Below the pieces are notes generated by a model. That model was not told the DNA's origin and did no database searches. It worked only from the letters and a program-made list of their open reading frames with translations. From DATJPW01 sp963752855 (GTDB lineage Bacteria; Desulfobacterota; Desulfomonilia; Desulfomonilales; Desulfomonilaceae): a stretch of 64,000 nt of DNA. Position numbers and translations under genes: made by a program. The stretch spans positions 61,081-125,080 of the forward strand of contig CAVVZX010000019.1 in NCBI GenBank assembly GCA_963752855.1, read 5' to 3'. Shown here in pieces: positions 27,477-36,959 of this stretch. Position 1 is the first letter of the stretch, and every line of letters starts with the position of its first letter.

Positions 27477-28085
27477 ATGGAAAAAGAAGTGCTGAGTGTG
27501 GCCACGACGGGAAATAGCGAAGAAATGAAGCGACTTCTCACCGCGGGAGCTGATCCCAATGCTAACGACGAGTTTGGTTGGTCCGCGTTGATGTGGGCGT
27601 CAGCTATGGATTTTCCTGATATCGTCCTGCTGCTTCTGGAACACGGGGCCAATCCGGATGTAAAGGACCAGTATGGAGCCACATCCGTGATGAAGGCATG
27701 CCGCCGAGGTTTTCTCGAAGTGACGAAACATCTTCTAGCACACGGAGCCGACGTTAACGCAAAGGATGAATTTGGCTGGACCTCGCTAATGCGAGCGGCG
27801 CGACGTGGACATGCTGAAGTAGTCAAACTGCTCTTGGAACGCAATGCCAATCCGGAGGACGCAGATCAGTACGGGGCTACGGCCCTCATCATGGCCGCGG
27901 CGGAAGGTCATGCCGATGTGGTAAAACAGCTCTTGCAGCGAGGCGCCAATATCAAGGCGCTCGACAGGAACGGGTGGACCGCGATGATGTGGGCGACCTC
28001 CATGCATCACACTAATGTGGTAACAGTCCTCCTCAACTACGAAACGGATGAACTTAAGAACGGACCCCGAAAACGGATTCTATAG
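27477..28085 (+). CDS. Ankyrin-repeat protein
   Basis: A 202-aa protein made almost wholly of about six ankyrin repeats of 33 residues (for example 'NDEFGWSALMWASAMDFPDI', 'KDQYGATSVMKACRRGFLEV', 'DADQYGATALIMAAAEGHAD'). Alternate repeats begin with 'DEFGW' and 'DQYGA', indicating duplication of a two-repeat unit. No signal peptide is seen from ATG 27477, which has GGAG 9 nt upstream; a longer in-frame start at 27354 is open but unsupported. It should bind a protein partner; which one is unknown. Confidence 0.85.
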   Translation: MEKEVLSVATTGNSEEMKRLLTAGADPNANDEFGWSALMWASAMDFPDIVLLLLEHGANPDVKDQYGATSVMKACRRGFLEVTKHLLAHGADVNAKDEFGWTSLMRAARRGHAEVVKLLLERNANPEDADQYGATALIMAAAEGHADVVKQLLQRGANIKALDRNGWTAMMWATSMHHTNVVTVLLNYETDELKNGPRKRIL

Positions 28086-28180
28086 TGAGAATGACTGACT
28101 TGCGTCATTTTTCGCCATCCCCACCTTTCAAGAAAGCTCGGTTTGGTTCAATGCAGTCGTAAAGCCTTGCCCTCTGTAAT

Positions 28181-28209
28181 AGTAAGTTATAGTAAGTTAT
28201 AGTTATTAT
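28181..28209. promoter_or_regulatory. Tandem 10-nt repeats (AGTAAGTTAT) upstream of the tungstate regulator
   Basis: AGTAAGTTAT occurs at 28181-28190 and 28191-28200, followed by the partial copy AGTTATTAT. It ends about 80 nt before the regulator gene. One helical turn spacing fits a dimeric DNA-binding protein, so this is a candidate operator for autoregulation. A promoter-like TTGACC-N18-TATATG lies just downstream (about 28233-28262). Confidence 0.45.
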
Positions 28210-28291
28210 GAGCTTGCATCACAGCGTACTATTGACCTGTGAAAACTTATACTGATATATGTTGCCGTAAGAGAATTATCGGTTTCCGAAA

Positions 28292-29230
28292 ATGAAGTCA
28301 GACAATTCAGACCCCGCAAACCTGCTCCTCAGCACAAAAGACGTTGCCCACTTGCTCGGCGTTAACGAGAAGATGGTTTATAGCCTCATCTCCGAAAAAG
28401 GCTTACCGGCCACAAAAATTACCGGCAAATGGCTTTTCCCAAGACGTCTGGTGGAACAGTGGATAGACAAAAACACAATCAATCACCCAGGAACCCCCAT
28501 GCCATTGCCCGCGTATCATGGGCTCCTCGTTATTGCCGGTAGTAATGACATCCTGCTGGATCGCACAATCTCATTATTCAATAAGTTATATCCTGACCAT
28601 GTTGCGGTCTTCGGCAATCTTGGAAGTCTCGGCGGTCTCCGAGCCATGCGTCGCGGGTTGTGTCACATCGCTTCCAGTCACCTGTTGCAGGAGAATGAAG
28701 AGGAATACAATTTTGCCTTTGCCAGGGCCGAGCTGGTCGAACTACCCGCGGTAGTTAATTTCAGTCGCCGAGAGCAGGGGCTTCTGCTGGCCAAAGGCAA
28801 CCCAAAGGGAATAAGTAGGGTGGCGGACCTCGGTCAACGCGGCATGAAAATCGTTAACCGCGCAGTAGGGACCGGCACTCGTTTGCTTTTCGATCAAGAA
28901 CTGAGCAAAGCCGGCCTGCAAGGCGGCAAAATTGAGGGGTACAAAAACGAGTTGCAGCGCCATCTGGACGTCGGGCTGGAGGTGTTGTCCGGCCGGGCTG
29001 ATGTCGGACCCGGTATAAGAGCAGTGGCAGGGCTACTTGATCTCGATTTCATGCCGTTGCGCTGGGAGCGTTTCGACCTTTTGATCACACGAGATAGATT
29101 TTTCGACCAGGGGATACAGCTTCTCCTCGGACTGCTTCACGAGAAAGCTTTTATTGAGTCGGCTCAGGCGCTCCAAGGATATGATCTGAGTTTGGCGGGG
29201 AAGATGGTGTTCCCGCAGGACAGCAAGTAG
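28292..29230 (+). CDS. Helix-turn-helix regulator with periplasmic-binding-like domain (TunR-like)
   Basis: A 312-aa one-component regulator. The N-terminal excisionase-like HTH ('LLSTKDVAHLLGVNEKMVY', 'KWLFPRRLVEQWID') occupies residues 10-65. The rest is a PBP-like ligand domain ('LLVIAGSNDILLDRTISLF', 'IVNRAVGTGTRLLFDQEL', 'GLEVLSGRADVGPGIRAVA'). This architecture is that of molybdate/tungstate-responsive regulators, including TunR of sulfate reducers, and the following tup genes fit a tungstate role. It probably represses them when metal is plentiful (inference). Confidence 0.82.
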   Translation: MKSDNSDPANLLLSTKDVAHLLGVNEKMVYSLISEKGLPATKITGKWLFPRRLVEQWIDKNTINHPGTPMPLPAYHGLLVIAGSNDILLDRTISLFNKLYPDHVAVFGNLGSLGGLRAMRRGLCHIASSHLLQENEEEYNFAFARAELVELPAVVNFSRREQGLLLAKGNPKGISRVADLGQRGMKIVNRAVGTGTRLLFDQELSKAGLQGGKIEGYKNELQRHLDVGLEVLSGRADVGPGIRAVAGLLDLDFMPLRWERFDLLITRDRFFDQGIQLLLGLLHEKAFIESAQALQGYDLSLAGKMVFPQDSK

Positions 29231-29251
29231 GGGAGTGAAAAGAGGTCAGCA

Positions 29252-30115
29252 ATGAAAATTATTTTGGAGAAATCCTTCCTCGTATTGATCCTCCTGTTCT
29301 TCGTTTTCGTCAACTTGGCTCCTGGAGCAGATAAGTGCCAAAGTTTATACGGAAAAGGACCGAACAAGTTTTCGCTTGCCACTGGAAGCCCAGGTGAGCT
29401 GGGGCTGTTGAAGGCGCTGGCGGAGGCTTTCGACTCTTCAGCAAGCGCAACGATGTGCTGGATGAAGGCTGGGTCGGGTGACTCCCTGAAGCTTCTCAGA
29501 GAAAAACAGGTAGATATGATCATGGTACACGCTCCGGCAGCCGAAAAGAAGGCCGTGGAGGAGGGGTGGGCCACCAAGAGAACGCTTATCGGGTCAAATG
29601 AATTCTTTATCGTGGGGCCCCCGGACGACCCCGCGAAGATCTCGGAGGCTAAGAGCGCTGTTGACGCCTATTCCAAGATAGCCTCCGCGAAGGCCAAGTT
29701 TTTTTCCCGTGGTGACAACTCTGGCACTCACAAGAAAGAGATGCAAATTTGGCAAAAGGCCGGTATTTCCCCGACAAGCGATTGGTATGTGGTCACCAAG
29801 GATTTCATGACAGCCACACTCAAGAGAGCGAATGATGAGAAGGGCTACTTCATGACGGACAGCAGCACATGGGGCGCCGAACAGAAGAACCTTCCCGGTT
29901 TGAAGGTCCTTTTTCGAGGAGACAAGTTCCTGGTCAACACGTACCACGCCCTTTGTCAACCGGATGTAGCAACGCCCGGGGCTGGTACGGCTTCGAAGTT
30001 TATCGACTTTGTGGCATCCCCGGCAGGTCAAGAAATTATTGGGAGCTACGGTAAGGACAGGCATGGGCAAGGGCTTTACGACGACGCAGCGTACGCTAAA
30101 AAGTATAATGATTAA
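29252..30115 (+). CDS. TupA-like periplasmic oxyanion-binding protein, divergent paralogue
   Basis: A 287-aa exported solute-binding protein. The signal peptide is MKIILEKSFLVLILLFFVF. It shares with the next gene the layout 'GLLKALAEAF', 'AGSGDSLKLLREKQVDMIMV', 'FFSRGDNSGTHKKEMQIWQK' and 'DKFLVNTYHALCQ'. The first ligand loop reads 'LATGSPGELGLL' where genuine TupA has TTTST-N-SGLL, and the mature part has extra Cys residues. It may bind a different oxyanion or act as a helper. It begins 21 nt after the regulator gene. Confidence 0.82.
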   Translation: MKIILEKSFLVLILLFFVFVNLAPGADKCQSLYGKGPNKFSLATGSPGELGLLKALAEAFDSSASATMCWMKAGSGDSLKLLREKQVDMIMVHAPAAEKKAVEEGWATKRTLIGSNEFFIVGPPDDPAKISEAKSAVDAYSKIASAKAKFFSRGDNSGTHKKEMQIWQKAGISPTSDWYVVTKDFMTATLKRANDEKGYFMTDSSTWGAEQKNLPGLKVLFRGDKFLVNTYHALCQPDVATPGAGTASKFIDFVASPAGQEIIGSYGKDRHGQGLYDDAAYAKKYND

Positions 30116-30184
30116 CCTGACTTTGCAATAAGGCGCTTGGCCGGGAAGCGATTCTTTCAGCCGGTCTTTCACGAGAGGTGTTAT

Positions 30185-30997
30185 ATGAAAAGTATTTTTG
30201 CGCTCATTTGTGTTCTGGGATTAACTGTGGTTGTTGCAACCAGCGTGCTTTCAGAAACCCGTCTCCGCATGAGCACCACCACCAGCACGGAAAATTCGGG
30301 ACTCCTGAAGGTTCTGCTGCCTCCTTTTGAAAAAGCTAACAATTGCAAGGTGGATGTAATTTCCGTGGGTACCGGCAAGGCCCTCAAGCTGGGCGAGAAC
30401 GGAGACGTGGATGTCGTCCTGGTCCATGCGCGGCCGGCTGAGGACAAGTTCGTAGCAGACGGCTTTGGAGTGGACCGTCGCGACGTCATGCACAATGACT
30501 ATGTGCTGGTAGGACCCAAGACGGACCCGGCCAAAGTGAAAGAAGCCAAGACAGCGGTGGAAGCATTCAAACGTGTGGCGGACACCGAGGCGGATTTTAT
30601 TTCGCGGGGTGACGATTCGGGAACTAACAAGCAGGAAAAGGAGCTATGGAAGGCCGCGGGCATTACTCCCAAGGGCAAATGGTATGTTGAAGCCGGCCAG
30701 GGTATGGGTCCGGTACTGATGATGGCTTTTGAGAGGAAGGGTTACACTTTGGCCGACCGTGGAACATATTATGCCTATGAAAAAAAAATCGACCTCCCAA
30801 TATTGTTTCAAGGTGACAAGGCTTTATTCAATCCGTATGGTGTAATAGCAGTCAATCCGAAGAAACACCCAGACGTCAACTATGATTTGGCTACCAAATT
30901 CATTAATTACATTACAGGGCCTCAAGGGCGGAAGATCATCGCGGACTTCAAAGTTGACGGGAAACAGCTCTTTTTTCCTACTGAAAAAGGTAAATAA
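30185..30997 (+). CDS. tupA: Tungstate ABC transporter substrate-binding protein TupA
   Basis: A 270-aa periplasmic protein. The signal peptide MKSIFALICVLGLTVVV ends near 'SVLSETRLRM'. The TupA ligand signature 'MSTTTSTENSGLLKVLLPPF' follows, then 'SVGTGKALKLGENGDVDVVL', 'DFISRGDDSGTNKQEKELW' and 'KALFNPYGVIAVNP'. ATG 30185 has AGAGGTG upstream; a longer upstream reading is open but unlikely. It is 69 nt after its divergent paralogue and precedes the permease by 145 nt, with a palindrome between. Confidence 0.93.
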   Translation: MKSIFALICVLGLTVVVATSVLSETRLRMSTTTSTENSGLLKVLLPPFEKANNCKVDVISVGTGKALKLGENGDVDVVLVHARPAEDKFVADGFGVDRRDVMHNDYVLVGPKTDPAKVKEAKTAVEAFKRVADTEADFISRGDDSGTNKQEKELWKAAGITPKGKWYVEAGQGMGPVLMMAFERKGYTLADRGTYYAYEKKIDLPILFQGDKALFNPYGVIAVNPKKHPDVNYDLATKFINYITGPQGRKIIADFKVDGKQLFFPTEKGK

Positions 30998-31065
30998 CCC
31001 AGTTAATTTGCTACATCGTGATTGTGAAACCCCGTTTTGGGCAACCGTTTGAGCGCCAGTTGTAA

Positions 31066-31085
31066 GGGCGGTTCGCGAACCGCCC
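31066..31085. repeat. 20-nt perfect palindrome between tupA and tupB
   Basis: GGGCGGTTCG at 31066-31075 is followed by its exact reverse complement to 31085, then CCTACTT-like text. It resembles the palindromes at 12078-12098 and 37970-37996. It may act as a processing or attenuation hairpin within the tup transcript. Confidence 0.7.
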
Positions 31086-31142
31086 CTACTTACGAATCGT
31101 CCAAGGCCAGAATTCGCAAGCGCCTGCAGATGCGGAGTTGAA

Positions 31143-31836
31143 TTGACATTCTTTCTTGATGTGCTGCTGGAAGCCTTTCGGCTGATATTTTCTTTTGACC
31201 CTGAGATCTATTTTATCGTTTGGACCTCGTTGAAGGTCTCAGCTTTCGCGACCTTTTTTGCCTCGATATTGGGCGTCCCTCTAGGACTCGTAATCGCTCT
31301 CAATCAATTTCGGGGCAAGCCCGCAATATTGCTGATTTTGAATAGCTTGATGGCGCTTCCGACAGTTGTGATAGGATTAATAGGTTACTTCTTGTTGACT
31401 CGCCGCGGGCTCTTGGGTTCGTTGAGCTTGCTGTACACTCCTGCCGGAATCGCTCTCGGGCTTTTCGTTCTGGCGCTCCCTACGATAATAAATCTGACGC
31501 TCGCAGCCATACAGAGTCTTGATCGCAGGCTCTTTTTGACCTGCAAGCTGCTCGGGCGCCACAGCCGTTCAACAAGGCTGGATGATCCTCAAGGAAGGTC
31601 GCTTCGCGGTTATGGCAGCCATTGTCGTGGCCTTTGGGCGAGTGATTTCCGAGGTTGGCATCGCCATGATGCTGGGGGGAAACATCAGAGGGTTCACCCG
31701 AACCATGACAACCGCCATAGCCCTGGAAACCGGCAAAGGAGAATTTGAGCTAGGGTTGGCGCTGGGGTTCTTTTTGATGGCTGCGGCATTCGGCGTCAAT
31801 GCGGGGCTGTTTTTCCTGCAAAGGAGCCGCAGGTGA
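31143..31836 (+). CDS. tupB: Tungstate ABC transporter permease TupB, one frameshift
   Basis: Inner-membrane permease of about 230 aa. A TTG start at 31143 has GGAG 5 nt upstream. The frame reads 'SLKVSAFATFFASILGVPLG' and 'LMALPTVVIGLIGYFLLTRRG' (typical of TupB/ModB relatives) until an extra G in GGG near 31555. The adjacent frame continues with the EAA loop 'GATAVQQGWMILKEGRFAVM' and 'VISEVGIAMMLGGNIRGFTR'. The stop overlaps the ATPase start by 4 nt (GTGA). Confidence 0.88.
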
Positions 31837-32828
31837 AAACCGCTTACGAACTCGATCACGTGGCTTTTTCTTATGGCGGACCCCCGGTCCTGGTTATTGA
31901 CCATCTGCGAATCGCCGCAGGCGAGATAATGGCGTTGGTAGGCCCGAATGGATCAGGGAAAACTACTCTTTTGCATCTTTTGGCCTTTCTGATGAACCCT
32001 CAGACAGGGACTATATTCTTTTTCGGCTCCGGAACGGACCAAGGTTCTTTGTTTGGCGTTCGCCGCCGGGTCGGACTACTGCTTCAGAATCCTTACCTTT
32101 TCAATATGTCTGTGCTGGACAATTTGCTGTGGGGGCTTCGCATACGTGGTATCCCGAAACCAGAGGCCCAAGCATTGTCTTTGGATGCGCTTGGCCGGGT
32201 GGGGCTGGCCGGATTCGAACACCGTCACGTGAGGACTCTTTCCGGGGGCGAGAGCCAACGTGTGGCTTTGGCCCGGGCTATTGTCTTAAATCCGGATGTG
32301 CTTCTCCTGGATGAGCCTGCCACACACATGGACAGAGAAAGTATTGAACGAACAGAAGAAATTGTCCTGGAAATGAATAAAGATCAGGGCAAAACAGTGA
32401 TTATCAGCACTCACAATCCCTCGCAAGTCCAACATATAACCCATGAATTTCTTCATCTTTTTCAAGGAGCCTGCTGCTCCGCGGCCCCTGACAATCTCTT
32501 TAGAGGAAGCATGTCGGAAGATGGAACCGTTTTCGATACAGGGAGCATTCGAGTGAGCCTTCCCGCTTCCGCCGTCCGCGGGAGCCGCCTGAGCATAGAT
32601 CCCTCGCGGATTACCTTGTCGAGTAAAATGTCAAAGACTGAGCCGGCCAACTGGTTTAAGGGTTCGATTGTGGCCCTTTCCGAAGAGAACGGCTTCGTCA
32701 GGGCGCAGGTGCAAGCAGGTGAGCGATTTCATGTTCTGATGCAGGCCGATTCGCCGGAGGCTCGGGACTTGCGGTTGGGAAGGATCGTGTGGTTGTCTTT
32801 TGACAGCGACGCCATCGAGGTTCTCTAG
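31833..32828 (+). CDS. tupC: Tungstate ABC transporter ATP-binding protein TupC with TOBE-like tail
   Basis: A 331-aa ATPase. Walker A 'GPNGSGKTTLLHLLAF' near residue 38, Q-loop 'LLLQNPYLFNMSV', signature 'LSGGESQRVALARAI' near residue 135 and Walker B 'LLLDEPATHMD'. The last 110 residues have no ATPase motifs but look like a TOBE/Mop-type oxyanion-sensing domain ('GSIVALSEENGFVRAQVQAG'). GTG 31833 overlaps the permease stop. Confidence 0.9.
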   Translation: MKTAYELDHVAFSYGGPPVLVIDHLRIAAGEIMALVGPNGSGKTTLLHLLAFLMNPQTGTIFFFGSGTDQGSLFGVRRRVGLLLQNPYLFNMSVLDNLLWGLRIRGIPKPEAQALSLDALGRVGLAGFEHRHVRTLSGGESQRVALARAIVLNPDVLLLDEPATHMDRESIERTEEIVLEMNKDQGKTVIISTHNPSQVQHITHEFLHLFQGACCSAAPDNLFRGSMSEDGTVFDTGSIRVSLPASAVRGSRLSIDPSRITLSSKMSKTEPANWFKGSIVALSEENGFVRAQVQAGERFHVLMQADSPEARDLRLGRIVWLSFDSDAIEVL

Positions 32829-32957
32829 ACTGGACGAAATGAATGCTTCAAAATTTCCGGGATTGTTTCGCTGGACAATCGCATCGCCTTTATGCTAGGA
32901 AATCTCGTAAGGCTTCCCGAAAGGGATTATACATTTGAGGAAAAGGAGGACGGAGTC

Positions 32958-33230
32958 ATGAAAAAACTGGTATTAATAATTGCTCTTACTGTATCGCTGG
33001 GTCTTGTGGCCAGCGTGATGGCTGATCAGGCCTCCGCTTTCGGTTTTGGCGCACGAGGACTCGGCGGCGGGTACGCCTCGGCTGGCTACGGATGCGGCTA
33101 TGGCGGCGCCTATTACGGAATTATGCCGTACTGGGGATATGGATGCGGATATGGATACGGATGCGGGTACGGGTACGGCTATGGCGGTTACTGGGGCGGC
33201 AAGGGGAAGAGAGGCATGAGGAGATATTAG
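32958..33230 (+). CDS. Small exported Gly/Tyr-rich protein
   Basis: A 90-aa product with no recognised family. The signal peptide MKKLVLIIALTVSLGLVASVMA is followed by 'DQASAFGFGARGLGGGYASA' and a tail of repeated 'GYGCGYG' units with Trp and a basic end. ATG 32958 has AAGGAGGA upstream at 8 nt. Gly/Tyr-rich exported peptides are often envelope or adhesive components; that is only a suggestion. Repeats in DNA follow the GGATATGGATGCGG pattern, so length may vary between strains. Confidence 0.7.
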   Translation: MKKLVLIIALTVSLGLVASVMADQASAFGFGARGLGGGYASAGYGCGYGGAYYGIMPYWGYGCGYGYGCGYGYGYGGYWGGKGKRGMRRY

Positions 33231-33491
33231 TCCTCCCGCACATGTGCTCCCGATAATTAGGACCTTTTTGGGCGGTGGTTTTTTATAGTGTAGCCATAAC
33301 CGCTGCCAAATGTATGCAGTCACCTGCGGAGGGGGAAGAGGAACAATCTGAAATCTCCCTCCGGCAGGATTGACTGAGAAGCTATTGTCCCCGTATTCGA
33401 GTTAGTGTTGCGAAATTTCACCTACTTCCTCTGACTGTTGTTCCTCGTCTGCGCTTGTCCCTTCATTTCTCTTAGCGATCATTTCTTGCGG

Positions 33492-35211
33492 TTAATATTG
33501 TGATTCTCCAATTCGGTTTAGGCTGTCTATTTTGTCCATCAACAGGTCTGCGGTCACCTTGAGGACCTCCGGATCAAATGAAAATACCGCTCCAGCCGCC
33601 GAGTACAGAGCGGGAAGGCTCACTGTCCCCCCCAAGGCGAGGGCTTTACGATATGAGGCCACAGCGGCCGCCTGATCTTTCAACGCAGCGCGCCAGACCT
33701 GAGCCGCTCCAAGTTGAGCGAGACCGTATTCGACATAATAAAATGGCACGGTATGAATGTGCAGTTTTCTTTGCCACCCGGTCCTAAGCTCCTCATCAAG
33801 ACCGCTCCAGTCTATCCACGGCGTAAATCTTTTCCAAACCGCGATCCAATAAGCGTCACACTTGGAGGGATCGGCGGAATCTGAAGGGTTCTCATAAACC
33901 CAGTGCTGGAATGCGTCTACAACCGCCATGTAAGGCCAGAACATAATGCTTCGTTCAAGATGTTCGCACACCGCTCGTGCGGCGTCAGCCTCAGTGTAAA
34001 ATCCTCCGCGGTCTCGAGCGAGATATGGCGAGGCCAAGAATTCCATTGCCATAGAAGCCACTTCGGCAAATTCCATATTCACATTTCGCTGCTGGTAATA
34101 AGGGAGAACAGCTCTTTCAAAAGCATGAAACGAATGACCCGCTTCATGCAAGATAGTCTGCACATCGTCATGAACCCCAACGGCATTCATAAAAATAAAA
34201 GGGCGTTTGGTTGCAGCAAATTCGGTACAGTACCCGCCCGGGGCTTTGTTCTTACGATTGTCCAGATCCAGTAGGTCTTCTTTGATCATCATATCGAAAT
34301 AAGATCCGAGCGTCGGGTCAACCTGATGGAAAACCGATGAAGCGCCTGTTTTCAGTTCCGAAACGTCTTGAAAGGGTTTTAGAGGAGGCCGGTTAAAGGG
34401 ATCTACCTCCAGGTCCCAGGGTCTGAGGGTCTCGACCCCAAGAAGTTTGCGCCGACGTTCACAAATTCGTGACGCCAAGGGGACTATCACCCTTTCAATT
34501 GCATCATGGAAACGCATGCAATCCGAGGGGCTGTAGTCAAAACGCTGCAACTGTTTCCACCTGAACGAACGATAATCCTGGAAACCTGCATTAGCCGCCA
34601 AATCCAGCCGTAGGGCCATAAACTTTTTCCACAGATCGCCTATAGCGTCACGATCTTCAAAATGTCGCCCCAGGGCCAGTCGCCACGCGCTTTCTCTCAA
34701 ATTTCGGTCGGCGTTCTGATATACGGGCCTCAGTTGCGCAACGGTTATTTCCTTTCCTTCCCATTGGACCGTTTGCGCGCCGATAATCTTGTCATATTCC
34801 ATGGAGAGTTTATGCTCTTCGACAAACAAAGGCAGGTTCGCGTCTCTGAAAAGTTCCACTTCAGAGCGCATTTTCAAAAGAGGGATTTCCAAACCAGCGG
34901 GAACTGAGCCGTAAACCAACAGCTTTTCTCTCAATCGCTGTTCCGCCTCCTCGGCTTTTGGATAGACCTGGTCCAACAATTGATGATATTTCCGTTCAGC
35001 CTCTTTATCCGCAGTGTTAACCGTTGTGGCCACGTGAAGTCGGCTGAAAGTTTCGTCCATAAGTTCACTGACTCGCGTCCAATCCGCGAGAAAACCTTTT
35101 AAAGAATCAGCAGTTATGATTTCGGTTATTGAGGTCGGAATAGTAGGGCTCGAACTCCGCCCAGGACCAGGTTGCCAATTCGGTGGCATCTTTGGGCAAC
35201 GAATCAAACAT
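33492..35211 (-). CDS. M3 family oligoendopeptidase (PepF-like), one frameshift near the N-terminus
   Basis: Zinc metallopeptidase of about 573 aa acting on cytoplasmic oligopeptides. The active site 'TILHEAGHSFHAFE' (HExGH) lies near residue 350, with the third ligand region 'NMEFAEVASMAMEFLA'. The true start is probably ATG 35211 (AGGAG 6 nt upstream), giving 'MFDSLPKDATELATWSWAEF' before a one-base change near 35125 joins the main frame at 'ITADSLKGFLADWTRVSELM'. The last part 'HIHTVPFYYVEYGLAQLGAA' is typical of the family. Confidence 0.87.
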
Positions 35212-35300
35212 CGGGATCTCCTATTATGTATCGAAGCGAAGCAAGACTTTGGCTGCGCCTAAGTATCGACGCAAAGGGCCTGATTCTTTTGCCAAACAGG

Positions 35301-36380
35301 TTACGTTTTCGGCCAAACTTCATCCGCTTCGTCAGCGCAGGTCAATGCCTCACGATGCCATCTCCGATGGACGCTGTTTTCTTCTTGCCTAAATTCACAA
35401 GGCTCCTGTTTACAAACCGGACATTCGGGATCAGTGCACGGATCCAGGTGGATCAAGTATTTCGGCCATTCCTTGAAAATGCCGATCAAAAATTCTTTCA
35501 AGCTCCTTCACTTCAAGATGTCCCTGTTCCAGCGGCATTTCACGGGGTAAAATCAAATGAAAATCAGCGTGCACGCGTTTTCCCGATCTCCAAGCCCGAA
35601 GGCGGTGAATATCGATCCATATGTCTTTTCGGTGAGCTTCGAGAAGATCACAGATTTCTTCAAGCAAGTCCGGATCTGAAGCGTCCATAAGCCCACCAAA
35701 CGCGCTGCCGGATTATTTTGACTCCCATTACTACGACATTTACCCCACTATGCACGCCACTATCCCGTCCATGCGGTAATAACCGGTGAAATAAACCAGC
35801 GCCAGTCCCACGATCACCCCTACAGAGGTGTATACGTCCGCCAAGAGGTGCCATCCGTCAGCTTCGACCACAAATGAGCGGGTCCGTTTGCCAAGCCGAA
35901 TCAGTACGGTTCCCAGAGCGAAATTCCCAAGGCTTGCCGCCAAAAGAATAAAAAGGCCCATCTGGAAGTTGCGGAAGCGGCTGGGGATTCATGATCTGCC
36001 TCATGCCTTCCTCGAAAATACCAAAAGCCGCCAGGATAATAAGCGCGCCCTCAAATCCAGCTGAAAAGAATTCTATTTTGCCGTGTCCATAGGGATGACT
36101 TGCGTCAGGAGGCTTGGCCGCAAGTATAAGACTACCCAAAGCAAAAGCCCCTGCCACAACATTGATTATGGATTCCAGCGCGTCGGACAGAATGGCGGAT
36201 GAGCCTGTAAGCCAATATCCGTAAAATTTCAGGCCCATAATGCCCAGACCGATGACGACGGCCGCAGCCATCGCCAAGACGTCGGACCCTGCGGCATGTA
36301 GTTTCAGCCGAATCTTTTACCAAATCAAAATCTCCGGACTCTGAGGGCGAGTTTGCAAGCGCGCTTATCGAAGCCGGCAT
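35301..36380 (-). pseudogene. Cation diffusion facilitator (CDF) family metal transporter, broken by about five frameshifts
   Basis: Proton-driven divalent metal exporter. Pieces in order are 'KLHAAGSDVLAMAAAVVIGL', the CDF metal site 'SSAILSDALESIINVVAGAF', 'ASHPYGHGKIEFFSAGFEGA', then 'MGLFILLAASLGNFALG', 'EADGWHLLADVYTSVGVIVG', 'GVNVVVMGVKIIRQRV', 'DASDPDLLEEICDLLEAH' and a Cys/His tail 'HLDPCTDPECPVCKQEPC'. They lie in alternating frames with breaks near 36305, 35965, 35755, 35700 and 35465. The start at ATG 36380 (GGAG 6 nt away) is inferred. Corrected length is about 360 aa. The density of breaks makes this the best place to test sequence quality. Confidence 0.78.
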
Positions 36381-36433
36381 ATGCGCTCCGAGGGCATGCG
36401 ACTCAACACTGCGAAGGCGCCGGTCCGATTCTA

Positions 36434-36888
36434 CTATTCCTTCGGAGCTGATCTCACCGTAAGCACAGGGCAATTTGCAGTCCTCACAACATTTTCCGCC
36501 GTGCTCCCCATAACAAGTCGCCGGAGCCCGGTGGCGCCGTGCGTCCCCATGACAACGAGGTCGATGGATTCTTCGTCCACTACCCGGCGATCTCCTCGGC
36601 CGGAGCGCCGGTTCGAAAAAAGACTTTTACACGCTTCACTTTGCGCTCACAGTCTTTGGCTATTAAATCGAGTTCCTGTCGGACCCCTTCCTCGATATTT
36701 CTTCTTATTAAACCCATGTCTACCGGAATTTTATCTTCCAATGTTGGATAACCGAACAAGCGGGAGTTGACTACGTGGAGAATCAACAATTGGGATTTAA
36801 AAGCCTTGGCGTATTCCACGGCGATGGCCTTCGCTGGTATGGAATTCTCTGAAAAATCAGTGCAGAAAAGAATTTTTTTGGGAATCAT
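36434..36888 (-). CDS. Universal stress protein, one frameshift
   Basis: About 151 aa of the UspA fold. From ATG 36888 (GAGGT upstream): 'MIPKKILFCTDFSENSIPAK', 'LLILHVVNS', then 'FFRTGAPAEEI'. A missing base near 36586 creates an early TAG; the next frame continues 'RVVDEESIDLVVMGTHGATG' and 'LVMGSTAENVVRTANCPVL', the ATP-binding G-x2-G-x9-G signature. The stop is at 36434, 54 nt before the CDF gene, so the two are probably co-transcribed. Confidence 0.85.
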
Positions 36889-36959
36889 TATGTTGACCTC
36901 ACTTGAAGCTTTACTGAAGATCTTCGGCTTCAAACTTAGTTTTATGAACTCGGATCATC

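Noticed and set aside
28181..28209. Tandem 10-nt repeats considered as a CRISPR or VNTR
   Set aside because: Only two full copies with no spacers; the position fits an operator better.
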